Of a stretch of DNA of 6,732 nt, positions 1 through 6,680 are shown in pieces. Every line of letters starts with the position of its first letter. Within the stretch, counting starts at the first letter, position 1. The position numbers and the translations under genes are program-made. The DNA lies in contig DJHM01000045.1 in the NCBI GenBank assembly GCA_002433075.1, positions 7,135-13,866 of the forward strand. The letters run 5' to 3'. The stretch is from Latescibacteria bacterium UBA6620 (GTDB taxonomy: Bacteria; Latescibacterota; UBA2968). The notes beneath the pieces are model-generated. The model saw nothing but the letters and a program-made list of their open reading frames with translations, did no database searches and was not told the origin of the DNA.

Positions 1-3000
1 TGCGATCCGTCGTGTTCGACCCGCCAATCCACATCACAAATCTGGAAGGAATCCTGCTTCGCAGTCCGGAGCAGCTGATTCTGGACAACGTGCAACTTGC
101 ATCGGTGAAATCGACGTGCCGGATCGACGGATCCCTCCTGCTACGTGACCCCCCGTTCCTGGACTTCTCGACTCGATCCGACTCCCGAGCCGCTGAATCG
201 CCGCTGACTTACCTTGGGATCGACCTTCCCCCAACGGACGGCTGGGTGAGGGGAACTTTTCAGGGGTCCCTCGACGATCTACGGATCGAGTTTCAGTGGG
301 TGGCAGGTGGCGCGGCCGGGGAGGGACTTGCCCGTGGGAACCTGTGGCACAGCCCCAGAACGCTGTCCGTAGACTTGACTGGGAAGGAGGTTCAGCTTGG
401 CGGTCTCCTTGGCGTCACAATAGGGGGAGAGCTGTCAAGTCGGCTCGATCTGCAGGAGGTCGATGGACGGGTCGATGCAAGCGCGACTGCTGTTCTATCG
501 GAGGCGTCTTTCCTCAATGGCCGGTTGGACACCATTTCTGCCAAGCTGAACTATTCCGGAAAAGACATCGAAGGATCCGTCAGTGTCATCAGGGGTGACG
601 GTGGGGCGGACCTGTCTGTGCTGTTCGATCCCGATCAGAAAGCAGGCAAACTGACCGGCCGCATCTCCAACCTGGATATCGAAACGTTTGGTGGCCCGCT
701 GTCATCGCTAAGCGGCACAGTCGCCGTTCATATCGGACCTGACGAGACCAGCGTGTCGACCTGGCTGACGGAAGTCGGAGTAGCCGGATTGGATGTGGGG
801 TCACTCCTGGCGAATGCTTCATTCACGACCGCTGGAGGGCGTCTGAACTCTTTCGTTTGGACCGACGATGCGTTTCGAGTGACAGCGGAGGGATCGTTGA
901 CGCCCACAACAGACGACACGGTCGGGGGCCTGAATCTGAAGATCGCCGGAGAGCTATTCCCTCCCGCCTGGACGCCGGCAACGAGCGTACCGGCCTCCGT
1001 GAGTCTTTCCGGCCGACTCTACGAAGCACGGGGCCCGATGGGCGCGCGATCCCATACAGTGGACCTGAAACTCCACCCTTCTGCCACGTTTCTTGGCATG
1101 GATACCCTGGATGTAGGAATGGTGTTGGAAGGTCGCCAGGTGCGAATCGAAGCGCTTCGAGCCAGCGGGAAGGCGGCCAGCTACGAGGCCGAAGGTGGCT
1201 TCGTCATAGGACGGTCCTGGGATGTGGCCCTCAGTGGGCATATCCGGTCTTTGGAAGGATTCCCAGCCCCGGAATGGGTATCCCTACAGGGACAGGCCGC
1301 GCTCAGGGCGTCAGCTTTCGGGTCTTGGCTGCAGCCTGACTTGGAAGTGACCGCAGCTACAGACACGTTGAGCTTCATGGATGCCCCGCTTATCCGACCA
1401 CACTTACGCCTCCATCGAACGGAACGGTCTGGGTTATCCCTGCGTGCACACGCTCTCGAATGGGCGGGACGTGAATTGCAAGGACTGTATGCCGATTTTG
1501 TAGAATCTGAAGGTGAAATTTCTTTTCTCATCGGGAATGCGGGCACATCCGAAGACAGAATTCAACTTTGGGGGGATGCGACATCGGAATCTGACCAAAC
1601 TCGGATCGGAATCGACTCATTGCTCATTCGAACGGCGGAGGTGACCGTTTCGAATCAGGGGTCCTCCTCTCTGACCTGGTCGGGGAAGGAAGGCCTGCGT
1701 GTCCATCGAATGGCGTTTGGAGGGGCAGGTGGTTCCCTGCTTGCCAAATCCAGGCCGGATCGGATGGGGACACTCGACGTGACGGTCGATCGCGTCGACC
1801 TGCGGCCCTGGGCTTTCGTTCTGGGTGTTGGGGAGACGTTATCAGGGCTTGTTTCGGCTAAGGCCAGCTTCGTAAGGGGTGCGGGACTGGAAGCAGAAAT
1901 AGATGCCGAGGCTCTCAGGTGGGGAGATCTGACCGCCGACTCACTCACCGCGGAGATTGCGATTGGTCAGGTTGGCAATCTGGACGTGAGCGTATGGCAG
2001 GGAGACGGTCGAATCGACGTGAAGGGTGCTGTGCCGGTAGATGAATGGGGCATTGTGACCCGTGGACCTCTCGATATCGAGTTGAGCGGACAGGCAGTGG
2101 ATGTGGCCCGTATCGAGGATTGGGTCCCGTGGGTATCCGATGTCTCCGGTCAGGCTGACGTATCGCTCACGCTTACAGGACGGTCTGACTCTGCCTCGGC
2201 GATGGGCACGATCTCCGTGCGAGATGGGAGGGCGACGGTGGACGCTGTAGCCCAAACCGTGTCCGATCTGTCCGCTTCATTGAGGCTCTCTCCCGGCCGG
2301 GTGACGGTCCATCGAGCATCAGGAAAGGGAGGAGACGGGCTGCTGGAAGCAACTGGCGTCGTCCAACTGGCCCCGATCGATCTCGTCTCGGGAGATCATA
2401 TTACGTCTGTAAGCCAGTTCGATCTTGCACTGAACGGTGCTTCATTCAATGCCGTCAATCTCCCTGAGTTTGGTGCCCGTGTTGACGCCCAGGTCCAGAT
2501 CGCTGGAACGGTCGATACACCAGCCGTCTCCGGAATCGTCAATTTCCGTGAGGCGGAGATTCGGCTCTTGTCCCTGCTGGAGGCGCCCCCGGATCCTGAG
2601 AGCGTGTGGCGAACGGTCCCCTTCTTCAGGAACCTCCATAGCACACTGCAGCTCGTAGCCCAAAATCAGGTCTGGGTGAGGGACGAAAATCTCAACGTAG
2701 AACTCAACGGAGACGTAGACCTGTTGCGGAACGAGGAGGGAGTCCGCCTGTTCGGGTCTTTATCAAGTCTTCGAGGAGCCTACCGCTTTCAAAATCGGGA
2801 TTTCAGAATAGAGCGGGGGCAGATTGATTTCACGGGCGCGGGCACGATCGATCCTATCGTTTCGATTGTGGGAGCCACCAGACTCCCCATTCTACAGAAC
2901 TCCGAGACTTCTGCAGAAAGAGACGATGTGACGATTCGAGTCATCGTCGGAGGAACGATCACTCAACCCGAGATCACTGTCGAAAGTGATCCTCCCGTAG

Positions 3001-3392
3001 GGGACGAAGCCACGATTCTCTCCTATATCCTGCTGGGCCGACCGCCCGACGACTTCTTGTCAGGCCAGCAAGGCGTGTTTGGGGAACAGTCTGCGGGACT
3101 GGTGATGGGATTGGCCGCTAACCAGCTGAAGGAGCGAATTGGGCAGGAGCTGAATCTTGACGTTGTCCAACTGGAGATGGCGACCGGAGCGCGCGTGTCG
3201 CGAGTGCGGGTTGGAAAGTACATTAGCGACCGGATCTTTGTATCTTACGACGATCCGATCGGGACCGACGCCAGGGAATTCACGGTGGAATACGAGCTTC
3301 TTCCAGACCTGACTCTCGAGTCCCGCGTGGGTTTTGACGATGAAGGTGACCAGAAGTCCAAACTTTTCATGACCTGGCGAAAAGACTGGTAG
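1..3392 (+). CDS. tamB: TamB-family translocation and assembly module protein (DUF490), 5' partial
   Basis: TamB proteins are long, beta-rich envelope proteins. They are anchored in the inner membrane, span the periplasm, and work with TamA or BamA in outer-membrane protein assembly and probably phospholipid transport. Numbering from the GTG at position 12, almost the whole chain is alternating beta-strand sequence with short Gly/Asp turns and no membrane helix. A typical module GTVDTPAVSGIVNF lies near residue 830. The DUF490 C-terminus (about 780-1126) is clear: YRFQNRDFRIERGQIDFTG from 924, DP at 947-948, YILLGRPPDD from 1005, VGKYISDRIFVSYDD from 1067. The chain ends in an aromatic residue (W1126), as an outer-membrane-type beta-signal would. 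The frame is open from position 3, so the GTG at 12 is not a convincing start. Full TamB proteins begin with a signal-anchor helix that is absent here, so the real start lies upstream. The family call is secure from the C-terminus; the exact substrate is unknown. Confidence 0.9.
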   Translation, partial: RSVVFDPPIHITNLEGILLRSPEQLILDNVQLASVKSTCRIDGSLLLRDPPFLDFSTRSDSRAAESPLTYLGIDLPPTDGWVRGTFQGSLDDLRIEFQWVAGGAAGEGLARGNLWHSPRTLSVDLTGKEVQLGGLLGVTIGGELSSRLDLQEVDGRVDASATAVLSEASFLNGRLDTISAKLNYSGKDIEGSVSVIRGDGGADLSVLFDPDQKAGKLTGRISNLDIETFGGPLSSLSGTVAVHIGPDETSVSTWLTEVGVAGLDVGSLLANASFTTAGGRLNSFVWTDDAFRVTAEGSLTPTTDDTVGGLNLKIAGELFPPAWTPATSVPASVSLSGRLYEARGPMGARSHTVDLKLHPSATFLGMDTLDVGMVLEGRQVRIEALRASGKAASYEAEGGFVIGRSWDVALSGHIRSLEGFPAPEWVSLQGQAALRASAFGSWLQPDLEVTAATDTLSFMDAPLIRPHLRLHRTERSGLSLRAHALEWAGRELQGLYADFVESEGEISFLIGNAGTSEDRIQLWGDATSESDQTRIGIDSLLIRTAEVTVSNQGSSSLTWSGKEGLRVHRMAFGGAGGSLLAKSRPDRMGTLDVTVDRVDLRPWAFVLGVGETLSGLVSAKASFVRGAGLEAEIDAEALRWGDLTADSLTAEIAIGQVGNLDVSVWQGDGRIDVKGAVPVDEWGIVTRGPLDIELSGQAVDVARIEDWVPWVSDVSGQADVSLTLTGRSDSASAMGTISVRDGRATVDAVAQTVSDLSASLRLSPGRVTVHRASGKGGDGLLEATGVVQLAPIDLVSGDHITSVSQFDLALNGASFNAVNLPEFGARVDAQVQIAGTVDTPAVSGIVNFREAEIRLLSLLEAPPDPESVWRTVPFFRNLHSTLQLVAQNQVWVRDENLNVELNGDVDLLRNEEGVRLFGSLSSLRGAYRFQNRDFRIERGQIDFTGAGTIDPIVSIVGATRLPILQNSETSAERDDVTIRVIVGGTITQPEITVESDPPVGDEATILSYILLGRPPDDFLSGQQGVFGEQSAGLVMGLAANQLKERIGQELNLDVVQLEMATGARVSRVRVGKYISDRIFVSYDDPIGTDAREFTVEYELLPDLTLESRVGFDDEGDQKSKLFMTWRKDW

Positions 3393-3395
3393 GAG
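3391..3395 (+). promoter_or_regulatory. Ribosome binding site of the DUF362 gene, overlapping the tamB stop codon
   Basis: AGGAG lies 4 bases before the GTG at 3400, and its first two bases are the last two of the tamB stop codon TAG (3390-3392). It decides the GTG start of the next gene: the next in-frame ATG is at codon 54, inside the conserved domain. The overlap suggests translational coupling. Confidence 0.7.
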
Positions 3396-3399
3396 CGTA

Positions 3400-4620
3400 G
3401 TGAAAACAGAAAACCTGCAGCATCGGGTGCGAGCCGTGGCCTGCGACCATCGTGCGCTGGAGAGCGAAATTTACGAAGCGCTGGTTCGGGCGACAGACCC
3501 TCTGGAACGGTCCTGGGCCCGTCTCAGTGGCGCGGCTCGGATTGTCGTGAAATTCAATATGATGAAGCTGCCTGGCCGCATCATCTACTACGAAGGAAGA
3601 AGACGCGAACTGGTCGACGAAGCGGTTTGCCGGTGTGTGCTCCGGCTGCTCCTTGAAAGGACGACCGCTGACGTTGTGGTGACGGACACCAACCCCTACA
3701 CGCGCGCGCACCTGATGGGGACCGATTTCAACTACGCCAGCATCCTAAAAGAGTTCGGGGTCTCATTCGTTGACTCGAATGCGGAGCCCATCAGCACCTT
3801 CGATGTCCCCGGAGGTGGGCTCATGTTCGAACGCTACGAACTGAGCGAGTGCTTCCAGGGGGCGGAAGTCGTCTCGGTAGCCAAGATGAAGAACCATCTT
3901 TTCATGGGGCTCACACTCTGCATGAAAAATCTCTTCGGCCTCCCACCCATTACGCCGCCGAAGGGTCGGGTCCGCAGCTATTATCACCACTTCATACGCC
4001 TGCCCTACGTGCTTCCTGACCTGGCGATGGTGACCGACCCAGCACTCAACATAATCGATGCGCTGACGGGCCAGTGGGGGCGGGAGTGGGGAGGAGAAGG
4101 CAGGATCTGCAACACGCTCATCGCGGGTGACCACGTTACCGCAACCGACGCATGTGGTGCTCACTTGATGGGGCACGATCCCGAGTCAGACTGGCCGTCG
4201 CCTCCCTTTCGTAGAGATCGGAATCACCTGTTAATTGCCGCGAACCACGGGTTCGGTACGGTCGACCTCGATCGAATCGACTTCGAATCCGAAGTCGAAG
4301 GGCCACTCGCCGATTTTGATTCGGAACAGACAGACTCAGAGGAAACGGTCCAAAGCTGGCGTCGGACGACGTGCGAACAGGCTCTCTTCTACCGAGATCG
4401 GTCCAGTGAATTGATCGATCGGTATCGGGGCGCATTCATTTTTTTACAGGACGGTGAAGTTGTCTGGAGTGGTGAGAATCCAGCAACTCTTGGGAGCCGA
4501 CGTCGGTTAAGTGGCAACAAGAAGGATCAGGGGATGTGGTTGAAGCTGGTCGATCCTGAAGAACGAGAAAGCGAGCGATTTGAAGCCTACGAGGAATGCC
4601 TCACACCGTTCGCTGCCTGA
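3400..4620 (+). CDS. DUF362 domain-containing protein
   Basis: This is a 406-residue, probably cytoplasmic protein of the DUF362 family, whose biochemical role is not established. Some family members carry a fused 4Fe-4S ferredoxin domain. Visible family landmarks are VVKFNM (49-54), VVVTDTNPY (92-100), the hallmark KMKNHLFMGLTLCMKNLFG (162-180), NIIDALTGQWG (217-227) and DHVTATDACG (244-253). There is no CxxCxxC cluster, so no ferredoxin module is present. After about residue 330 a separate tail contains YRGAFIFLQDGEVVWSG (342-358), which resembles the short DUF5678-type domain; that match is from memory and tentative. There is no signal peptide or membrane helix. The start is GTG 3400, chosen from the AGGAG just upstream. 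The gene follows tamB after 7 bases and probably shares its mRNA. Family membership is firm; function is unknown. Confidence 0.85.
   Translation: MKTENLQHRVRAVACDHRALESEIYEALVRATDPLERSWARLSGAARIVVKFNMMKLPGRIIYYEGRRRELVDEAVCRCVLRLLLERTTADVVVTDTNPYTRAHLMGTDFNYASILKEFGVSFVDSNAEPISTFDVPGGGLMFERYELSECFQGAEVVSVAKMKNHLFMGLTLCMKNLFGLPPITPPKGRVRSYYHHFIRLPYVLPDLAMVTDPALNIIDALTGQWGREWGGEGRICNTLIAGDHVTATDACGAHLMGHDPESDWPSPPFRRDRNHLLIAANHGFGTVDLDRIDFESEVEGPLADFDSEQTDSEETVQSWRRTTCEQALFYRDRSSELIDRYRGAFIFLQDGEVVWSGENPATLGSRRRLSGNKKDQGMWLKLVDPEERESERFEAYEECLTPFAA
4277..4298 (+). repeat. Perfect 9-bp inverted repeat with 4-base loop inside the DUF362 gene
   Basis: TCGACTTCG (4277-4285) and CGAAGTCGA (4290-4298) are exact reverse complements separated by AATC. 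In RNA this could fold into a compact hairpin. It lies in the coding region for residues about 293-300 (DFESEVEG), an acidic and poorly conserved-looking stretch. No function can be assigned and it may be a by-product of codon choice. Confidence 0.5.
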
Positions 4621-4650
4621 TCGCACCCATTCAAAGCCTCTAACACAAAC

Positions 4651-5445
4651 ATGGCTGATTTTACGGTTAGTTCGGTACGCGGCCTCTCCAACACTCACGA
4701 ATTCGCAAGGCGAGAGGAATATTTCAGGAGAGGACGCGTCCACAACCTGACGTTCGATGAGAGCGGCTATGAAGCCTACGTTCGCCGGTCGAAATATTAC
4801 CACGTCAGGTTCTGGCAAGAGGCCGAAGGGCCGGTCGCCAGCAATTGCACCTGTACCTACACGGGGGCCGGTGGATGCCGCCACGTGGTTGCAGCGATGC
4901 TTGCGGTAGTTCAGGGGCCTGGTGCCGGCACGGGCCTCACTCTTCTCGACACGGGTTTGCCAGTTTCACAGGATATCCTCGAGGACGAACTAAGCGGCGA
5001 TCTCTCTCGCGCCGGGGTCGACGAGGACCTGGATCGAGTCGAGCTCCAGCGGCAACCGTCGCGGGTTTTCGCCCGGGATGTCATGACTGCGCCTGTGCAT
5101 ACTTTGCCCGAAAATGCGTCGCTTGCTCGCACCCGGGAGTTCCTCCAAACGCGGAAGGTCAGACACATCTCCGTGGTCGGCGAGGACGGCAGAATCATCG
5201 GAATGATTTCTGATCGCGACCTCCTCCGGGAAGCTGTCTCTGACGCCATCGCTTCAGACGCCAAGCCACTGACCGGACGAGTCGTGTCCCAGCTCGTGCA
5301 CACGAGAATCCTGACCGCTTCCGAAGACACAACCATACACCAGATAGCCCGAGCCATGGTGGAAGAGCGTGTCGCCATCTTGAACGGAGGCCAATCTGTG
5401 GTAGGCATCATCACGCGTAACGATCTCCTGAGAGCTCTCGGATAG
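4651..5445 (+). CDS. SWIM zinc finger protein with C-terminal CBS domain pair
   Basis: This is a 264-residue, probably cytoplasmic protein with two recognisable modules. Residues 16-90 form a SWIM-type zinc finger region: a lead-in FARREEYFRRGRVHNL (18-33) typical of SWIM proteins, then the metal ligands C66, C68, C76 and H78 (CxC-x7-CxH). SWIM fingers mediate DNA or protein contacts. After an acidic linker (about 100-137), two CBS repeats follow at about 138-195 and 207-264. Each ends in the usual signature, GMISDRDLLR (184-193) and GIITRNDLLRAL (252-263), with the S/T-x-x-D residues (S187/D190, T255/D258) that contact adenosine ribose in CBS pairs. CBS pairs usually sense AMP, ATP, SAM or similar ligands. 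The second repeat is 2-3 residues short between ERVAIL and VVG. ATG 4651 is favoured because it leaves a complete SWIM lead-in, although no Shine-Dalgarno sequence precedes it. The gene starts 30 bases after the DUF362 gene. The target is unknown. Confidence 0.85.
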   Translation: MADFTVSSVRGLSNTHEFARREEYFRRGRVHNLTFDESGYEAYVRRSKYYHVRFWQEAEGPVASNCTCTYTGAGGCRHVVAAMLAVVQGPGAGTGLTLLDTGLPVSQDILEDELSGDLSRAGVDEDLDRVELQRQPSRVFARDVMTAPVHTLPENASLARTREFLQTRKVRHISVVGEDGRIIGMISDRDLLREAVSDAIASDAKPLTGRVVSQLVHTRILTASEDTTIHQIARAMVEERVAILNGGQSVVGIITRNDLLRALG

Positions 5446-5598
5446 AGCGCGGTCCCCGACTCTCAGATCGCTCAAGAGTGATGCGGGGATCGGTTGGCGA
5501 GGTGGCCGTGGTCCAGGCCCATCCTTGAAAACGATCGCGCTGAGTGGCCAGCCTTGGATGTCACGGTGTGGTGTTTTGGGCTCGCGTTCATTTGACCC
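5446..5598. other. Intergenic region without a gene
   Basis: This gap separates the SWIM-CBS gene from the GAF gene. It holds the imperfect hairpin listed at 5451-5491, and no credible coding sequence on either strand. TTGAAA at 5525-5530 could be a -35 element, but the position 17 bases downstream reads CCAGCC, so there is no matching -10. The promoter of the GAF gene, if it has its own, is not evident. Confidence 0.6.
5451..5491 (+). terminator. Imperfect hairpin just after the SWIM-CBS gene, possible terminator
   Basis: GGTCCCCG (5451-5458) pairs with CGGGGATC (5484-5491), including one G-T wobble. The stem continues with ACTCT (5459-5463) against AGAGT (5475-5479), leaving a GATG bulge and an 11-base loop. 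It starts 6 bases after the stop codon, where a terminator would be expected. There is no T-run after it, so it is not a canonical intrinsic terminator; it could instead be an mRNA 3'-end-stabilising stem or chance. Confidence 0.35.
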
Positions 5599-5608
5599 AG
5601 AGGGGGGG
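5599..5608 (+). promoter_or_regulatory. Purine-rich ribosome binding site of the GAF gene
   Basis: AGAGGGGGGG precedes the ATG at 5611 by 2 bases, with the best anti-Shine-Dalgarno match at its 5' end. It contains a run of seven G and supports this ATG over the next in-frame ATG at codon 13. Confidence 0.6.
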
Positions 5609-5610
5609 CG

Positions 5611-6579
5611 ATGCCAGAGGAAGAGGCAATAGTCAATGAGCTTCGGATGCGAGTAGAGCGTCTCGAGCTTCTGCTGATGATCGGGCGGGTGATGCACGCC
5701 ACGACGGACCAGGAAGAACTGGTCAACAGTATCGCCCTGGCCGTCGGTCACTATCTTGACGCGGATCGGTGCTCCATATTTTTTCACGATCGCTTGACCG
5801 ACGAACTCTACACGCACGTTGCACTCAGAACGGACGGTGGCGTGGACGAGTCGATCCTGAAACTGGAGGGTCAGCAGATCAGGATTAAGAGCAATGAGGG
5901 TTTGGCCGGCCACGTGTTCCAGACGGGTGAGGTGTTGAGTGTTGCCGACACTTCCGTTGATCCACGGTTTACCGGTAGCACGGACAAGAAGACCGGTTAC
6001 TCAACGCAGAACATGCTTTCTTTCCCCCTAAAGAATCGACGCGAACGAACCATCGGTGTTCTGCAGTTGCTCAACAAGCAGTCCGATCCAGGATACTTTA
6101 CTCCCGACGACGAAAATTTCGTCGGCGAGCTCGTCGAACAGATCTCCGACCTGATGGAACTCGTTCTCAAACGAGACGAACTCGAGCAGCGGAACGCCCT
6201 GCTCGAGGAGCAGATGAATCAGCTTTCGTCTGTCGACTACTTGATCGGAGACCGCACGGCCATCAACTCGGCGTTTCGGTACAATCGGAAGATCCATTAC
6301 TGGGCGGGAACGGCGGGTCTCGTCCTCCTGGCGCTTATGGCGGTCACGTCGATCGGCATGGTACACTTCGAATCGGTTCGCAAGCTCATGCTGGCCCTGC
6401 ACACCGGGACCTTCTTCGGCCTGGGCCATCGTTACTACTACTACACGGATGCGGTGTCCGTTCTGACACTACTGCTCTGTGGGTCGGGACTTCTGATGTA
6501 TGTGTATCCTCCCCTGAATCGATGGCTCAAGGCGCAGAAGGCCCGAATACTGAAAGCAGGGAAAGCCTCACCTCCGTAG
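5611..6579 (+). CDS. GAF domain sensor with two C-terminal PepSY-TM-like membrane helices
   Basis: This 322-residue protein has an unusual layout. A short N-terminal helix (5-28) leads into a GAF domain (about 30-187) with GLAGHVFQTGEVLSVAD (97-113) and FPLKN (138-142). It carries a complete NKFDE signature: N155-K156, six residues, F163, three residues, D167-E168. That signature is typical of cyclic-nucleotide-binding GAF domains in phosphodiesterases and some adenylate cyclases, though it is not proof of binding. A charged helical linker (about 183-206) follows, then TM1 (about 231-251), a loop with LALHTGTFFGLGHRYYYYTD (261-280), TM2 (about 281-299) and a basic tail (304-317). H229 before TM1 and LHTG at 263-266 resemble PepSY-associated TM regions. 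The basic tail and soluble N-terminus suggest that both ends are cytoplasmic. No kinase, GGDEF, cyclase or other output domain is present. ATG 5611 has a strong upstream purine tract. GAF is firm; the membrane family is probable. Confidence 0.8.
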   Translation: MPEEEAIVNELRMRVERLELLLMIGRVMHATTDQEELVNSIALAVGHYLDADRCSIFFHDRLTDELYTHVALRTDGGVDESILKLEGQQIRIKSNEGLAGHVFQTGEVLSVADTSVDPRFTGSTDKKTGYSTQNMLSFPLKNRRERTIGVLQLLNKQSDPGYFTPDDENFVGELVEQISDLMELVLKRDELEQRNALLEEQMNQLSSVDYLIGDRTAINSAFRYNRKIHYWAGTAGLVLLALMAVTSIGMVHFESVRKLMLALHTGTFFGLGHRYYYYTDAVSVLTLLLCGSGLLMYVYPPLNRWLKAQKARILKAGKASPP

Positions 6580-6599
6580 AGGAACGGGAGGCAGTCATC

Positions 6600-6628
6600 T
6601 TGACGCACACAAATGGTCGACTTATCAT
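6600..6628 (+). promoter_or_regulatory. Sigma70-type promoter for the downstream gene
   Basis: TTGACG (6600-6605, 5 of 6 matches to TTGACA) and TATCAT (6623-6628, 5 of 6 matches to TATAAT) are separated by exactly 17 bases. Transcription would start near 6635, giving a leader of about 46 bases before the ATG at 6681. It lies entirely in the intergenic gap after the GAF gene, so the gene at 6681 is probably transcribed separately. Confidence 0.65.
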
Positions 6629-6668
6629 AGACTGGGTCTGTGGGTGACTCGAGTGTGTTACGCAGAAG

Positions 6669-6675
6669 AGGAGGG
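6669..6675 (+). promoter_or_regulatory. Strong ribosome binding site for the gene starting at 6681
   Basis: AGGAGGG stands 5 bases before ATG 6681 and is the best Shine-Dalgarno match in the window. It sets the start of the truncated gene that follows. Confidence 0.75.
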
Positions 6676-6680
6676 AAAGG

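Noticed and set aside
12..14. GTG as the true start of the TamB protein.
   Set aside because: The same frame is open back to the window edge, there is no visible ribosome binding site, and the expected N-terminal membrane anchor is missing; the gene almost certainly begins upstream.
857..1339. A 160-codon plus-strand open frame within tamB in another reading frame.
   Set aside because: It is Arg/Gly/Pro-rich low-complexity sequence, fully inside the TamB coding region, with no supporting ribosome site or domain.
4911..5414. A 167-codon minus-strand open frame inside the SWIM-CBS gene.
   Set aside because: Its translation is rich in Ser/Arg/Thr without domain character, as expected for the complement of a CBS coding region.
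5525..5560. TTGAAA as the -35 box of a promoter for the GAF gene.
   Set aside because: No TATAAT-like hexamer lies at 16-18 bases downstream.
5254..5913. A 219-codon open frame on the minus strand, spanning the end of the SWIM-CBS gene, the gap and the start of the GAF gene.
   Set aside because: It lies antisense to two proteins with clear domains, shows no recognisable domain of its own, and is explained by the low stop frequency of GC-rich complementary frames.
6565..6590. Weak hairpin around the GAF gene stop codon (CCTC-CGTA-GAGG and nearby CGGGAGG) as a terminator.
   Set aside because: The stem is only about 4 bp and no T-run follows; the evidence is too weak to call a terminator.
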